Positions 6,641 through 15,020 of a stretch of DNA of 36,858 nucleotides are shown here, piece by piece (positions within the stretch are counted from its first letter, which is position 1; the number at the start of each line of letters is the position of its first letter). The notes beneath the pieces are model-generated. The model saw nothing but the letters and a program-made list of their open reading frames with translations. It was not told the DNA's origin and did not search any database. Source of the stretch: Candidatus Anoxymicrobium japonicum (GTDB lineage: Bacteria > Actinomycetota > Geothermincolia > Fen-727 > Anoxymicrobiaceae). The translations under genes were made by a program, and so were the position numbers. The stretch lies in assembly GCA_002843005.1 (NCBI GenBank), contig PHEX01000007.1, forward strand, positions 1-36,858, written 5' to 3'.

Positions 6641-7946
6641 TGGCGTTCTCATAAAAGGCGGCACGGTCCTTACGTTCCCGCAAGGGTTCATCAACGATGC
6701 CGACGTAAAGATCAAAGGTGGAATCGTGCGCAAGGTCGGATGCGGCCTGCGGCCGGATGGCTGCGACGTGGTGGACGCCTCGGGATGCGTTGTGGCGCCC
6801 GGCTTCATAGAGATGCACGCTCACCTTCGCGAGCCGGGGGCGGAGTACAAGGAGGATGTCGGCAGCGGGAGCCGCGGCGCGGCGCGCGGCGGCTACTCAG
6901 CCGTGTTTTGCATGCCAAACACGGAGCCTTCGATAGACAACTCCTCGGTCGCGGAGTACGTGTTCGACAGGGGAGAAGATGAAGGGCTGTGTATGATCCT
7001 CCCGCACGGGGCCATCACCATGGGCCGGAAAGGGCAGACGCTTGCGCCGATGGGAGAAATGGGCGCGTGCCGCGCGCGGGTCAAAGGGTTCAGCGACGAC
7101 GGGAATCCAGTGGTCGACTCTGAGATAATGCGCCGCGCGATGGAGTACGCCCGCACCATGGGGGCGCTCATAATTTCCCACAGCGAAGAGAAGAGCCTGT
7201 CGGTGGGCGGACAGATGAATGAGGGACGTTACGCGACGCTCCTCGGGTTGCGGGGAATACCGCCCGAGTCGGAACAGATCGGCGTTTTTCGTGATATATG
7301 CCTTGCGGAGATGACCGGCGCGAGATTGCACCTCGCCCATCTTTCCACGGCGGGCTCGGTGGAACTCGTGCGCGCGGCGAAGCGGCGTGGCCTGCCGGTT
7401 ACCTGCGAGGTCGCGCCTCATCACTTTTCGCTGGACGACTCCAGCTTGATGGGGTACGACACGAACATGAAGATGAACCCTCCGCTTCGCTCAAAAGAGG
7501 ATGTGGCGGCTATTCTCGAGGCGCTCTCCGACGGCACCATTGACGTGATCGCGACCGACCACGCGCCGCACGCGCCGCACGAGAAAGAAACCGAGTTTGA
7601 CCGCGCCCAGTTCGGGTGTGTGGGCATGGAGACGTGCTTCGCGCTGGTGATCACGCGGCTCGTGGACACGGGAGTGCTCAGCCTCTCAGACGCGATATCA
7701 AAACTTACCGTGGCGCCCGCGCGCGTCATGAGCATGGAGCGATTGGGCTATCACCCGGCGGTAGAGGAAGGCGCGCCCGCGAACATCGTTGTTTTTGACC
7801 CAGATCTCAAATGGACGGTTGACCCCGCGGCGTTCGAGTCACGCTCGCGCAACACGCCTTTCGCGGAGTGGCAGGTCAAAGGCAAGGTAGTGCACAAGGT
7901 GTTTCGCGGAAAGATGGTCGTCAGGGACGGTAAGCTCTCATGTTAA
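6633..7946 (+). CDS. pyrC: Dihydroorotase
   Basis: This zinc amidohydrolase of 437 residues cyclises carbamoyl aspartate to dihydroorotate. The metal-binding HAH is at residues 62-64 in [29 protein letters not shown] and [12 protein letters not shown] supply the remaining histidines and aspartate of the family. The length and pattern match the Bacillus-type (class I) enzyme. GTG at 6633, five bases after GGAGG, is preferred over the upstream in-frame TTG at 6621. The C-terminus RDGKLSC ends in a TAA that is part of the small palindrome at 7943-7967. Confidence 0.97.
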   Translation: MTDGVLIKGGTVLTFPQGFINDADVKIKGGIVRKVGCGLRPDGCDVVDASGCVVAPGFIEMHAHLREPGAEYKEDVGSGSRGAARGGYSAVFCMPNTEPSIDNSSVAEYVFDRGEDEGLCMILPHGAITMGRKGQTLAPMGEMGACRARVKGFSDDGNPVVDSEIMRRAMEYARTMGALIISHSEEKSLSVGGQMNEGRYATLLGLRGIPPESEQIGVFRDICLAEMTGARLHLAHLSTAGSVELVRAAKRRGLPVTCEVAPHHFSLDDSSLMGYDTNMKMNPPLRSKEDVAAILEALSDGTIDVIATDHAPHAPHEKETEFDRAQFGCVGMETCFALVITRLVDTGVLSLSDAISKLTVAPARVMSMERLGYHPAVEEGAPANIVVFDPDLKWTVDPAAFESRSRNTPFAEWQVKGKVVHKVFRGKMVVRDGKLSC

Positions 7947-9073
7947 CTTTTGGGGGTCAAAAGTTAAGGGGGGTGCTGGTTCTCGAGGATGGGACTACAT
8001 ATCAGGGAGTCGCGTTCGGCGCGCCCGGCGAGTTCTTCGGGGAAGTCTGCTTCAACACGAGCATGACCGGATATCAGGAAATATTGACAGACCCGTCGTA
8101 CACGGGGCAGATGGTCAACATGACGTACCCGCTCATCGGCAACTACGGGGTGAACACCGAGGATTTCGAGTCCGACCGCGTCCACATGGGCGGCTTCATA
8201 GTGAGAGAATTGTCACGACTGCGCTCCAACTGGCGCTCCTCGGGCGACCTGGACGGTTTTCTAAAAAGCAACGGCACAGTCGGCCTCGAGGGCATTGACA
8301 CGCGCGCGCTCACGAGGCGCATTCGCGCAAAAGGCGCGATGAAGGCCGCATTGAGCACCGTCGACCTCGATCGCGACAGCCTTCTCGCTCGCCTCGAGGG
8401 CGCGCCGGGGCTCGTCGGGCGGGATATGGTTCGAGAGGTAACGATCTCGAAGCCGTACGTATGGGATGACGTCACGACGGACGAGGCCGGTGACCCGCGG
8501 TTCGAGATCGTCGCCTGTGACTTTGGGATCAAGCGTAATATTTTGAGGCTGCTTGCCAGTCTTGGCTGCCGCGTCACTGTTGTCCCGGCGAGCGCGACGG
8601 CGGAGGAGATACTCAATCTGAACCCCGACGGCGTGTTTCTCTCCAACGGCCCCGGCGATCCGGCGGCGGTCACGTACGCGATAGACACTGTTCGCGCTCT
8701 GCTGGGGAAAAAGCCGATCTTCGGCATTTGTCTGGGGCACCAACTGCTCGGGCTGGCCCTTGGCGGCAGGACATACAAGCTCAAATTCGGGCACCGCGGC
8801 GCCAACCAGCCGGTCATGCGCAAGGACACCGGGCGCGTCGAGATAACCGCGCAGAACCACGGTTTCGCGGTGGACACGGAAAGCCTGGCCCAGTGCGAGT
8901 ACTTTGATGTGGAACTCACGCACTGGAATCTCAACGACATGACATCCGAAGGGATGAGATGCGAAAAGGCGGGGGCCTTCTCGGTTCAGTACCACCCGAA
9001 GGCCGCGCCGGGACCGCACGACTCCCGTTACCTTTTCGAGGCGTTTCTCGACCTCATGAAGGAGTGGCGCTAA
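7940..9073 (+). CDS. carA: Carbamoyl-phosphate synthase small (glutaminase) subunit
   Basis: This 377-residue class I glutamine amidotransferase hydrolyses glutamine and channels ammonia to CarB. The N-terminal domain has [15 protein letters not shown] and [11 protein letters not shown]. The nucleophile Cys264 is in [11 protein letters not shown], and the catalytic His352 is in QYHP. The third triad position is unusual: the family's Glu (HPE) reads Lys354 (HPK, codon 8999-9001). The first residues, MLTFGGQKL, are encoded by palindrome E4. Family members normally begin close to the residues aligned with [13 protein letters not shown] at 7973 is an alternative start but has no spaced ribosome binding site. 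Confidence 0.95.
   Translation: MLTFGGQKLRGVLVLEDGTTYQGVAFGAPGEFFGEVCFNTSMTGYQEILTDPSYTGQMVNMTYPLIGNYGVNTEDFESDRVHMGGFIVRELSRLRSNWRSSGDLDGFLKSNGTVGLEGIDTRALTRRIRAKGAMKAALSTVDLDRDSLLARLEGAPGLVGRDMVREVTISKPYVWDDVTTDEAGDPRFEIVACDFGIKRNILRLLASLGCRVTVVPASATAEEILNLNPDGVFLSNGPGDPAAVTYAIDTVRALLGKKPIFGICLGHQLLGLALGGRTYKLKFGHRGANQPVMRKDTGRVEITAQNHGFAVDTESLAQCEYFDVELTHWNLNDMTSEGMRCEKAGAFSVQYHPKAAPGPHDSRYLFEAFLDLMKEWR
7943..7967. repeat. Minimal palindrome E4 (TTAACTTTTG ... CAAAAGTTAA) at the pyrC-carA junction
   Basis: TTAACTTTTG (7943-7952) and CAAAAGTTAA (7958-7967) are perfect complements separated by five bases. This is the shortest form of the TTAACTTTTGGGG family. It contains the pyrC stop and is read through in another frame as residues 2-10 of carA. 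Confidence 0.85.
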
Positions 9074-9078
9074 GTGCA

Positions 9079-9118
9079 AAAACGCAACAAAGGGGCTTGA
9101 CCCCCGGTGTTGCGTTTT
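9079..9118. repeat. Palindromic element E5 between carA and carB
   Basis: AAAACGCAACA (9079-9089) and TGTTGCGTTTT (9108-9118) are perfect complements. They enclose GGGG (9092-9095) and CCCC within a second inverted pair. It has the architecture of the AAAACGCATAATGGGG arms but with changed bases in both arms, so pairing has been kept. It does not prevent carB from being in the operon but may attenuate or process the mRNA. Confidence 0.75.
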
Positions 9119-9147
9119 CTCAAGCTATTTATGGGAGGAAGCGATAG

Positions 9148-12100
9148 ATGCCGCGCCGCACTGACATCGAGAAGATAATGATTATCGGTTCCGGGCCGAT
9201 TATCATCGGGCAAGCGTGCGAGTTCGACTACTCCGGCACCCAGGCGTGCAAAGTGCTCAAGGATGAAGGCTTCGAGATCGTGCTTGTCAACAGCAACCCC
9301 GCGACGATCATGACGGATCCGCAGTTTGCCGACCGCACGTACATCGAACCCGTTACGCCCGAGTGGGTGGAGAAGATAATCGAGCGGGAACGGCCACAGG
9401 CGTTGCTGCCGACGATTGGCGGGCAGACCGGCCTGAACGTTTCCGTCGCGCTCGCGAAAAGCGGTGTGCTGGACAGGTTCGGCGTCGAGCTTATCGGCGC
9501 GCGTTACGAGGCCATCGGCAAGGCGGAGGATCGAAACCTCTTCAAAAAGGCGATGCGGAACATCGGGCTTGACACCCCCGAAAGCGACTTCGCGTACACG
9601 CTCGCCGAGGCCGAGAGCATCGCGAAGGGAATGGGGTTCCCACTCGTCATCAGGCCTTCGTACACGCTTGGCGGCGGCGGCAGCGGACTCGTTTACAACA
9701 TGGCTGAGTGTCTCGAGACGGCGCGCCAGGGGCTCGACCTGTCACCGATAACCGAGATATTGATAGAGAAGTCGGTCAAAGGGTGGAAGGAGTACGAACT
9801 CGAGGTCATGCGCGACAGCAAGGACAACGTTGTCATCGTGTGTCCTATCGAAAACTTTGACCCGATGGGCGTCCACACGGGCGATTCGATAACGGTCGCG
9901 CCCGCGCAGACACTCACCGACGTCGAGTACCAGGCGCTCCGCGACGCTTCAATCGATATCATGCGCGAGATAGGCGTGGAGACTGGCGGCTCGAACATAC
10001 AGTTTGCCGTCGAGCCTGACACCGGGCGCGTCGTCGTCATCGAGATGAACCCGCGCGTGTCGCGATCGAGCGCTCTCGCTTCAAAGGCCACAGGTTTTCC
10101 GATAGCGAAGATAGCCGCGAAGCTTGCGGTAGGGTACACGCTCGACGAGATACCCAACGACATCACCCGCGAGACGCCGGCGTGTTTCGAGCCTGCTATC
10201 GACTATTGCGTGGTGAAGGTGCCTCGTTGGGCGTTTGAGAAATTCCCCGGCGCCGATGAGGCGCTGGGCACCAGAATGAAGTCGGTAGGCGAGGTCATGT
10301 CTATCGGCCGCACGTTCAAGGAGGCTATCCAAAAGGCGGTGCGCTCGCTCGAGATCGACAGGTACAGCCTGCGCGACCTGGAGGACACGCCGGAGCGTGA
10401 CCTGCTCGATGAACTCGAGGTCGCGAGCCACGACAGGCTCTATAAGATATATCACGCGTTGCAGGAGAACATAGGAATCCCAGAGATATTCGAGCGGACG
10501 GGAGTCGATTCCTGGTATCTCGACAACCTGGCTCAGATCGCGGAGATGGAACAAGCGCTCGATAGCCACGACATTGACAGCATACCTGATGATCTGTTGC
10601 GTGAGGCGAAGCGTTACGGCTTCTCGGATGTGGAGCTGGCGAGGTTGTTGGGCTCGAATGAGCTCGCGGTGCGTGAAAGCCGCAAGGAGCGGGGGATAAT
10701 CGCGATCTTCAAGTCCGTTGACACGTGCGCCTCCGAGTTCGAGGCGTACACGCCTTACTACTACTCCACGTACGAGGATGAGGATGAAACCCGCGACACC
10801 GGCAGGGAGAAGGTGATGATCCTCGGCGGCGGGCCCAACCGGATAGGCCAGGGGATCGAGTTTGACTACTGTTGTGTGCACGCGTCGTTCGCCTGCCGTG
10901 AGATGGGGTACGAGACTATAATGGTCAATTGCAACCCCGAGACGGTCTCGACCGACTACGACACGAGCGACCGGCTCTTTTTCGAGCCCCTCACGTTCGA
11001 GGACGTGATGAATATTGTCGATCGCGAGAAGCCGATGGGAGCGATAATTCAGCTCGGGGGGCAGACGCCGCTCAAGCTCGCGATACCGCTCGAACGCGCG
11101 GGGGTGAAGATACTCGGTACTTCTCCCGCGGCGATAGACCGCGCCGAGGATCGCGAGCAGTTCGGCGACATGCTGGAGAAGCTTGGCATAGATTGCCCGC
11201 CCGGCGGCGTCGCGACTTCGGTGGAGGGCGCTATCCAGGTAGCGGAGCGCATCGGCTACCCGGCGCTGGTAAGGCCCTCATACGTTCTCGGCGGGCGCGC
11301 CATGGAGATCGTTTACTCGGATGAGATGATGAAGTATTACATGGAGACGGCGGTCAAGGCCTCTCCCGAGCATCCTGTCCTCATCGACAGGTTTCTCGAG
11401 GACGCGAAGGAGGTAGACGTTGACGCGCTCTGTGACGGCGTTCGGGTGTATATCGGGGCTATCATGGAGCACGTCGAGGAGGCTGGCATTCACTCCGGCG
11501 ACTCGGCTTGCGTGATACCGCCGATTTTCTTGAGCAAGCGCGTAAAGGCGGACATCACGAGATTCACCGAGCAGCTTGCCATCGAGCTCGGGGTCGTGGG
11601 GCTTATCAACATTCAGTACGCGGTGAAGGACGAGAAGGTGTTTGTGCTCGAGGTAAACCCACGAGCAAGCCGCACGGTTCCGTTTGTGAGCAAGACGATC
11701 GGCATCCCGCTCGCAAAGATGGCGACGCGCCTGGCGCTGGGGCAGACGCTGGACGATCTGGGTTTGCGCGAGGAGCGGTTCTCGAAGCTCAAGCACATCG
11801 CGGTCAAGGAAGCCGTCCTGCCGTTTGTGAGGTTCCCCGGGGCGGACACAGTGCTCGGGCCTGAGATGAAATCAACAGGCGAGGTCATGGGCATAGACGA
11901 TTACTCGCCGGGATCCGACACCGGCATAGGGATGGCGATGGTCAAGTCGCAGATCGCGAGCTATAACCAGTTTCCCACGGCGGGCGCCGTGTTCATCAGC
12001 GTGCCGGATAAAAAGAAGAAGGACGCGGCGGACATAGCGCGGCGGTTCTTCGAGGAAGGCTTCAAGTTGCTCGCGACCGTCGGGATCGCGACGCGGATAC

Positions 12101-12411
12101 GCGAGCGGGGCCTCGACGTGGAGAGTGTAAACAAAGTAGGGAAGGGCAAGCCCGACATTGTCGATTTCATCCGGGACAGGAAGATTGATCTCGTGATCAA
12201 CGTTCCGGATGGTCACGGCAGTCGTGGGAGCGGGTATGCCATTCGCACTGAGGCGACCATGAACGGCGTGCCGTGCATTACGACCATAGAGCTTGCCTCG
12301 ATAGTCATCATGGGCATCAAAGCGTTGAAAAAAAGCGACATGAGGGTCAAGAGCCTTCAGGAGTACCACGCCGCAATCGAGAAAGAACTGGAGGAGGCGC
12401 AAGATGAGTGA
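9148..12411 (+). CDS. carB: Carbamoyl-phosphate synthase large subunit
   Basis: This 1087-residue enzyme makes carbamoyl phosphate from bicarbonate, ammonia and two ATP. It has two homologous ATP-grasp halves. The first starts with [17 protein letters not shown] and the second, near residue 560, with [16 protein letters not shown]. Each half has a carboxylate-rich metal loop ([17 protein letters not shown] and [17 protein letters not shown]). The oligomerisation segment lies between them. The C-terminal methylglyoxal-synthase-like allosteric domain (about 950-1080) includes [20 protein letters not shown]. Full family length with nothing missing. ATG at 9148 follows GGGAGGAAG. It overlaps the pyrK start by eight bases. 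Confidence 0.98.
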   Translation: MPRRTDIEKIMIIGSGPIIIGQACEFDYSGTQACKVLKDEGFEIVLVNSNPATIMTDPQFADRTYIEPVTPEWVEKIIERERPQALLPTIGGQTGLNVSVALAKSGVLDRFGVELIGARYEAIGKAEDRNLFKKAMRNIGLDTPESDFAYTLAEAESIAKGMGFPLVIRPSYTLGGGGSGLVYNMAECLETARQGLDLSPITEILIEKSVKGWKEYELEVMRDSKDNVVIVCPIENFDPMGVHTGDSITVAPAQTLTDVEYQALRDASIDIMREIGVETGGSNIQFAVEPDTGRVVVIEMNPRVSRSSALASKATGFPIAKIAAKLAVGYTLDEIPNDITRETPACFEPAIDYCVVKVPRWAFEKFPGADEALGTRMKSVGEVMSIGRTFKEAIQKAVRSLEIDRYSLRDLEDTPERDLLDELEVASHDRLYKIYHALQENIGIPEIFERTGVDSWYLDNLAQIAEMEQALDSHDIDSIPDDLLREAKRYGFSDVELARLLGSNELAVRESRKERGIIAIFKSVDTCASEFEAYTPYYYSTYEDEDETRDTGREKVMILGGGPNRIGQGIEFDYCCVHASFACREMGYETIMVNCNPETVSTDYDTSDRLFFEPLTFEDVMNIVDREKPMGAIIQLGGQTPLKLAIPLERAGVKILGTSPAAIDRAEDREQFGDMLEKLGIDCPPGGVATSVEGAIQVAERIGYPALVRPSYVLGGRAMEIVYSDEMMKYYMETAVKASPEHPVLIDRFLEDAKEVDVDALCDGVRVYIGAIMEHVEEAGIHSGDSACVIPPIFLSKRVKADITRFTEQLAIELGVVGLINIQYAVKDEKVFVLEVNPRASRTVPFVSKTIGIPLAKMATRLALGQTLDDLGLREERFSKLKHIAVKEAVLPFVRFPGADTVLGPEMKSTGEVMGIDDYSPGSDTGIGMAMVKSQIASYNQFPTAGAVFISVPDKKKKDAADIARRFFEEGFKLLATVGIATRIRERGLDVESVNKVGKGKPDIVDFIRDRKIDLVINVPDGHGSRGSGYAIRTEATMNGVPCITTIELASIVIMGIKALKKSDMRVKSLQEYHAAIEKELEEAQDE

Positions 12412-13222
12412 GGCTTCGACAACGGCGCCTGTTTCATCGATCGCGGTTGTCACAGCTCGCAATGAGGTCGCGCGTGACGTGCACGTTCTGACGCTCGAGA
12501 TCACCTCGGGCGCGCGCGCGCCGCTTCCAGGGCAGTTCTACCAGATCGATTGCGGGGGCGGCCGCGAGCACCTTCTTCCAAGGCCTATAGGAGCAATGGA
12601 CGCGCGAGTCAGCAGGGGAGGCGTGGCGCTGGCGTTCATGGTCGAGTCGGTTGGTTGGGGCACCGGCAGGTTGTGCCGGCTCGTTCCCGGCGATGAGATC
12701 AGGGTGCTTGGGCCGCTGGGCCGTGGATTTGGCCCGATCAGTGGAGGCACGGCGTTGATTGTCGCGGGAGGCATGGGCTTTGCTCCGCTATGTTTTCTCG
12801 CAAGCAAGATGGATAGAGATGGAGAACGGTATGATCTGCTGGCCGGCGTAAACTCAAAGGAAAAATATATGCCCGCCCTCGCTACGCTCAATGGAGTAGT
12901 CGAGGTTTTCTCGGACGATGGCACGATTGGCAGGAAAGGGATAGTGACCGACGGTGTGGCATCGCGTCTTGACGAGGGTGGTTACACGAAAGTCTACACA
13001 TGCGGGCCGGAACCCATGATGGAGTCAGTCGCCCGCGTGGCGCTGACGCGTGGAGTGCCCTGCGAGGTATCCCTCGACTCCAGGATGGCCTGCGGGATAG
13101 GAGCGTGCCGCGGGTGTGTGCGGGAAGGCTCACACGGGCGCAACCTGTGCGTCTGCGCCGACGGCCCGGTGTTCGACTCGCGCGACGTCAAATGGAATGT
13201 TACAACGAAGTTTGACCAATGA
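12404..13222 (+). CDS. pyrK: Dihydroorotate dehydrogenase B, electron transfer subunit
   Basis: This 272-residue FAD and [2Fe-2S] subunit passes electrons from the PyrD flavin to NAD+. The ferredoxin-reductase-like domain has the flavin loop LPRPIGAMD and the nucleotide-binding [11 protein letters not shown]. The C-terminus has the cluster ligands C230, C235, C238 and C251 in the family spacing C-x4-C-x2-C-x12-C. Its presence next to pyrD identifies a class 1B enzyme, which needs no quinone or oxygen and suits an anaerobe. The start overlaps carB, indicating translational coupling. Confidence 0.97.
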   Translation: MSEASTTAPVSSIAVVTARNEVARDVHVLTLEITSGARAPLPGQFYQIDCGGGREHLLPRPIGAMDARVSRGGVALAFMVESVGWGTGRLCRLVPGDEIRVLGPLGRGFGPISGGTALIVAGGMGFAPLCFLASKMDRDGERYDLLAGVNSKEKYMPALATLNGVVEVFSDDGTIGRKGIVTDGVASRLDEGGYTKVYTCGPEPMMESVARVALTRGVPCEVSLDSRMACGIGACRGCVREGSHGRNLCVCADGPVFDSRDVKWNVTTKFDQ

Positions 13223-13232
13223 GACGTGGGAC

Positions 13233-14150
13233 ATGACAAAGATAAACCTTGCCGTAGACCTTGCGGGCATAAGGCTCGAGAATCCCGTGCTGCTGGCGTC
13301 GGGGACTGCCGGCTACGGCACGGAGCTCGCGCCGTTGATAGATTTGGGTAAGCTTGGCGGCATAATATTGAAGTCGGTCACGGTTGACGCGCGCGCGGGC
13401 AACCCGTCGCCGCGGATATGGGAGACGCCATGTGGGATGCTTAACTCGATAGGTCTCGAGAACGTTGGGATCGACGCGCTCGTGGAAAATACGCTCCCGG
13501 CGCTGGAGGAACTTGGGATGTCGGTTTTTGCGAGCATCGCGGGCGATACGGCACGGGATTACGAGCGTCTTTCCTCGAGGCTCCAGGGCGCGGGGGGAGT
13601 CGCGGGAATCGAGGTCAACGTTTCATGTCCTAACGTCGAGAAAGGCGGAATCCAGTTTGGCGCCGACGAGGGCGCGACAAAGAGTGTGGTGATGGCGGTT
13701 CGCGAAAACTGTTCACTTCCCGTTTTCGTGAAACTCTCGGCCGCGGTCACCGACATAACGCGCATCGCGCACTGTGCGGCGGATGCCGGCGCGACCGGCT
13801 TCTCGCTCATCAATACGATTCCGGGTCTTGCCATAGACACGGCCAGCAGGAGGCCCAGGCTCGGTGGCGTCACAGGCGGGCTGTCGGGTCCCGCGATCAA
13901 GCCGGTCGCGCTCAAGGCGGTCTGGGAGTGTTACAGAAAGATGGGAATGCCTGTGATAGGCGGCGGGGGCATCTATGATTCAGACGATGTGGTAGAGTTT
14001 TTGCTTGCCGGAGCGACCGCGGTATCAGTAGGAAGCGCGATGTTTTCAGACCCGCACAGGGCTATCGATATCGTTGAAGGATTGCCCGGCGCCGTGACGC
14101 GCGCGGGCGCGTCTTCAATTAAAGAGTTAATTGCCGGCATGCGAATTTAA
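13233..14150 (+). CDS. pyrD: Dihydroorotate dehydrogenase B, catalytic subunit
   Basis: This 305-residue FMN-containing TIM barrel oxidises dihydroorotate to orotate. The catalytic base is Cys132 in EVNVSCPNVEKGG, as in class 1 enzymes. Late motifs are GGLSGPAIKPVALK, IGGGGIY and AVSVGSAMF, the phosphate/FMN-binding loops. The ATG at 13233 gives the family N-terminus MTKINLAVDLAG; earlier in-frame codons run into pyrK. The pyrK-pyrD gap is 10 bases. The stop TAA lies in element E6. The usual next genes, pyrF and pyrE, are absent here. Confidence 0.97.
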   Translation: MTKINLAVDLAGIRLENPVLLASGTAGYGTELAPLIDLGKLGGIILKSVTVDARAGNPSPRIWETPCGMLNSIGLENVGIDALVENTLPALEELGMSVFASIAGDTARDYERLSSRLQGAGGVAGIEVNVSCPNVEKGGIQFGADEGATKSVVMAVRENCSLPVFVKLSAAVTDITRIAHCAADAGATGFSLINTIPGLAIDTASRRPRLGGVTGGLSGPAIKPVALKAVWECYRKMGMPVIGGGGIYDSDDVVEFLLAGATAVSVGSAMFSDPHRAIDIVEGLPGAVTRAGASSIKELIAGMRI

Positions 14151-14211
14151 CTTTGGGGTCAGTCCCCCATGGCGCGTCCGTGCGCCATGTGGGACTGACC
14201 CCAAAAGTTAA
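14147..14211. repeat. Palindromic element E6 between pyrD and truA
   Basis: The left arm begins TTAACTTTGGGGTCAGTCCC. The right arm ends GGGACTGACCCCAAAAGTTAA-like, pairing to the left with one indel (three T against four A) and one mismatch region near the tip. The central ATGGCGC and GCGCCAT close the hairpin. The left TTAA carries the pyrD stop and the right TTAA the truA stop. It can act as a bidirectional terminator for these convergent genes. Confidence 0.9.
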
Positions 14212-15020
14212 GCTTCGTGAATATCGTCGGGATACGCTACACGCCATAGATACAGGCCTCTCGCAGGGAGCGGATCCGCGCAGGGCTTCCCGCTTCCGTC
14301 CAGATGACGCCTGAGATCATCGAGGCTCATGCGGCCGCGCCCCACAGAGAAGATCGCCCCCGCCATTACCCTGACCATGCGGTACAAAAAAGCGTTCGCG
14401 ATGACGCGGATGCATAGCAAATCCTGGCTGACGCGGACGACATCGCACTTCAGCACGTTACGCACCGCGGAGACATCGCTTCCACCTTTGACGCGAAACG
14501 CGGAAAAATCATGCTCGCCCGGAAAAAGCGCGCACGCCTCTTCCATCATGCGGAGGTCGAGCGGCTTCGCCACGTGAAAGACGCGCTCCTCGAGGATCGG
14601 CGAAGGAGATTTCCTGTTGAGTATGAAATATCGGTACTCGCGCCACAACGCGTCTCGCCTGGGATCAAACCCCTCCCTGGCGCGCGCAAGCGCTGTTACC
14701 GCGATGCCATCGGGCAAGAGCGCGTTCAATCCGATGAGCGCCCTGTCCGTATCCACCTCACGCGCCAGGTCGAACGCCGCGACCTGTCCAACCGCGTGCA
14801 CGCCCTTGTCGGTGCGGCCCGCGTAACGCGCGACAACCTCTGTGCCCGTATAAGTAGAAGCGGCGCTCTCCAGCGCCCCATGGATCGTCGCGAGGCCCGG
14901 CTGCCTCTGGAAACCGTGGAACGAGGTTCCAACGTACTCGAGTGTCAAACAGTAACAATACCGTCTATCAAGAGTGTCTTGACAGGCGCTCTGGCGACCG
15001 GGCGCTGACACCAACGTCAT
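14208..15020 (-). CDS. truA: tRNA pseudouridine(38-40) synthase
   Basis: This enzyme makes pseudouridine at positions 38-40 of tRNA anticodon arms. Catalytic Asp71 is in AGRTDKGVHAVGQV. The family entry LTLEYVGTSFHGFQRQPG is at about 25-42, and LYRMVRVMAGA with the late ARGLYLWRV is present. The reading has about 24 extra residues before the usual start; ATG at 15020 overlaps the helicase stop by four bases (ATGA), which supports translational coupling from that start. Its stop lies in element E6. Confidence 0.95.
   Translation of the reverse strand: MTLVSAPGRQSACQDTLDRRYCYCLTLEYVGTSFHGFQRQPGLATIHGALESAASTYTGTEVVARYAGRTDKGVHAVGQVAAFDLAREVDTDRALIGLNALLPDGIAVTALARAREGFDPRRDALWREYRYFILNRKSPSPILEERVFHVAKPLDLRMMEEACALFPGEHDFSAFRVKGGSDVSAVRNVLKCDVVRVSQDLLCIRVIANAFLYRMVRVMAGAIFSVGRGRMSLDDLRRHLDGSGKPCADPLPARGLYLWRVAYPDDIHEA

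Noticed and set aside
5786-6808. 340-residue open frame on the minus strand across pyrB and pyrC
   Set aside because: It is antisense to two certain genes, has His/Arg-rich low-quality composition, no known motif and no ribosome binding site. GC-rich codon bias explains the opening.
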